NCBI GenBank assembly: GCA_907164885.2
Contig: OU015491.1
Coordinates: forward strand, 119,009,431 to 119,073,430
DNA length: 64,000 nucleotides
From: Dolomedes plantarius
Taxonomy: Eukaryota; Arthropoda; Arachnida; Araneae; Dolomedidae
Direction: 5' to 3'
The notes under the pieces were generated by a model. That model was not told where the DNA came from. It saw only the letters and a list, made by a program, of their open reading frames with translations, and ran no database searches. Positions within the stretch are counted from its first letter, which is position 1. Each line of letters opens with the position of its first letter. Shown here one piece after another: positions 63,801 to 64,000 of this stretch. The position numbers and the translations under genes were made by a program.

Positions 63801-64000
63801 AGAAGACTTTTCAACGTATTCTCAGCTACATTATATTTATCTGCTAATTCACTCCACTCTTTTTTCCAAGTTAAATTAACTTCGCAACGATTAGCTTTAT
63901 AACAAACTGTCTCATTAAATATTTCTAAATCCTTGTCTTCCTCGTGACAATAGTGATCATCTTTAATTCCTATCGATTCTAATTCAAAAAATCTTTTTAA
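60812..64000 (-). pseudogene. BEL/Pao retrotransposon Pol (RT, RNase H, integrase), partial and broken
   Basis: Read on the minus strand from the right edge. The start of RT includes RFFELESIGIKDDHYC near 63990-63950. RT motifs are TKTRIVFDGSSR (63640), ILADVEKAFLQIAL (63500) and the active site CIYGDDFIAGQ (63255-63225). An RT-to-RNase H linker, AGKIFDPLGLITPYTVRLKL, lies at 62950. RNase H is marked by IHCFSDTRQKAYSAVVY, LPHLELLGALLAERL and YWTDAKIMLCWVKG. The integrase zinc region includes HVKYLHLGSQALL (61880) and CVTCF, and its core shows TGVDFCRPF, IMSDNSKTFIGAN and FGGIWEVGVKSFK (D, D, E). A C-terminal domain (VQLGSLVLIKDEHLP, WLVGRI) ends at the stop at 60812. This layout is typical of BEL/Pao Pol. 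The frame has in-frame stops (63560, 62978, 62184, about 62120, 61833, 60987) and one frameshift near 62350. Protease and gag lie beyond the window. Confidence 0.92.

Overview
The window reads as AT-rich arthropod nuclear DNA, most likely from a chelicerate such as a spider. This is an inference from several signs: long non-coding stretches, many (TA)n microsatellites, tRNA-derived SINEs, and a typical arthropod set of transposons (Tc1-like, DD41D mariner relative, piggyBac, Helitron, BEL/Pao). There are no operons, ribosome binding sites or other bacterial features. Only one piece looks like a conserved host gene: a short + strand exon at 51656-51824 that encodes the C-terminal end of the kinase-homology domain of a receptor-type guanylate cyclase. 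Most of the rest is intergenic or intronic sequence and decayed mobile DNA.

Layout. 1-3 kb: nothing recognisable. 3.2-7.7 kb: a reversed SINE fragment, then a pair of pogo/Tigger-like ends enclosing a foldback element with ~363 bp arms and a tiny hairpin MITE. 9.5-10.8 kb: two local tandem duplications. 11.3-12.9 kb: a tRNA-like SINE, a candidate LTR and a decayed RNase H fragment of a retrotransposon. 13-22.3 kb: mostly featureless, with a MITE whose core is a (TA)n array and a short arginine-rich ORF. 22.7-34.4 kb: a large near-perfect inverted duplication. Each arm (about 3.7-3.8 kb) carries the same broken copy of an unclassified multicopy arthropod gene family, half a (TA)n-cored MITE, microsatellites and repeated Helitron-type 5' ends. 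The 4.2 kb spacer holds a Helitron helicase relic and a Tc1-like transposon. 34.4-35.8 kb: older, diverged copies of the same modules, one of them interrupted by a GC-rich MITE. 38 kb: a full-length SINE. 43.6-44.7 kb: another foldback element. 44.8-49.4 kb: a ~600 bp direct repeat pair that could be LTRs. 51.7 kb: the guanylate cyclase exon. 52.2-54.4 kb: a piggyBac element with TTAA target duplications. 54.6 kb: a tRNA-Ser-like SINE. 57.5-58.8 kb: a DD41D mariner-type element. 59.0 kb: a 57 bp near-perfect palindrome. 60.35 kb to the right edge: the 3' half of a BEL/Pao retrotransposon on the minus strand.

The mobile coding sequences with an assessable reading frame are broken by stops or frameshifts, except the piggyBac transposase, which is open for 482 codons and then frameshifted. 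The most striking structure is the palindrome at 22.7-34.4 kb. Its arms are nearly identical, yet they contain an older, diverged inverted copy of the same gene, so the locus has inverted and duplicated at least twice. It is either a real recent inverted duplication mediated by repeats or an assembly artefact, and read-level evidence would settle it.
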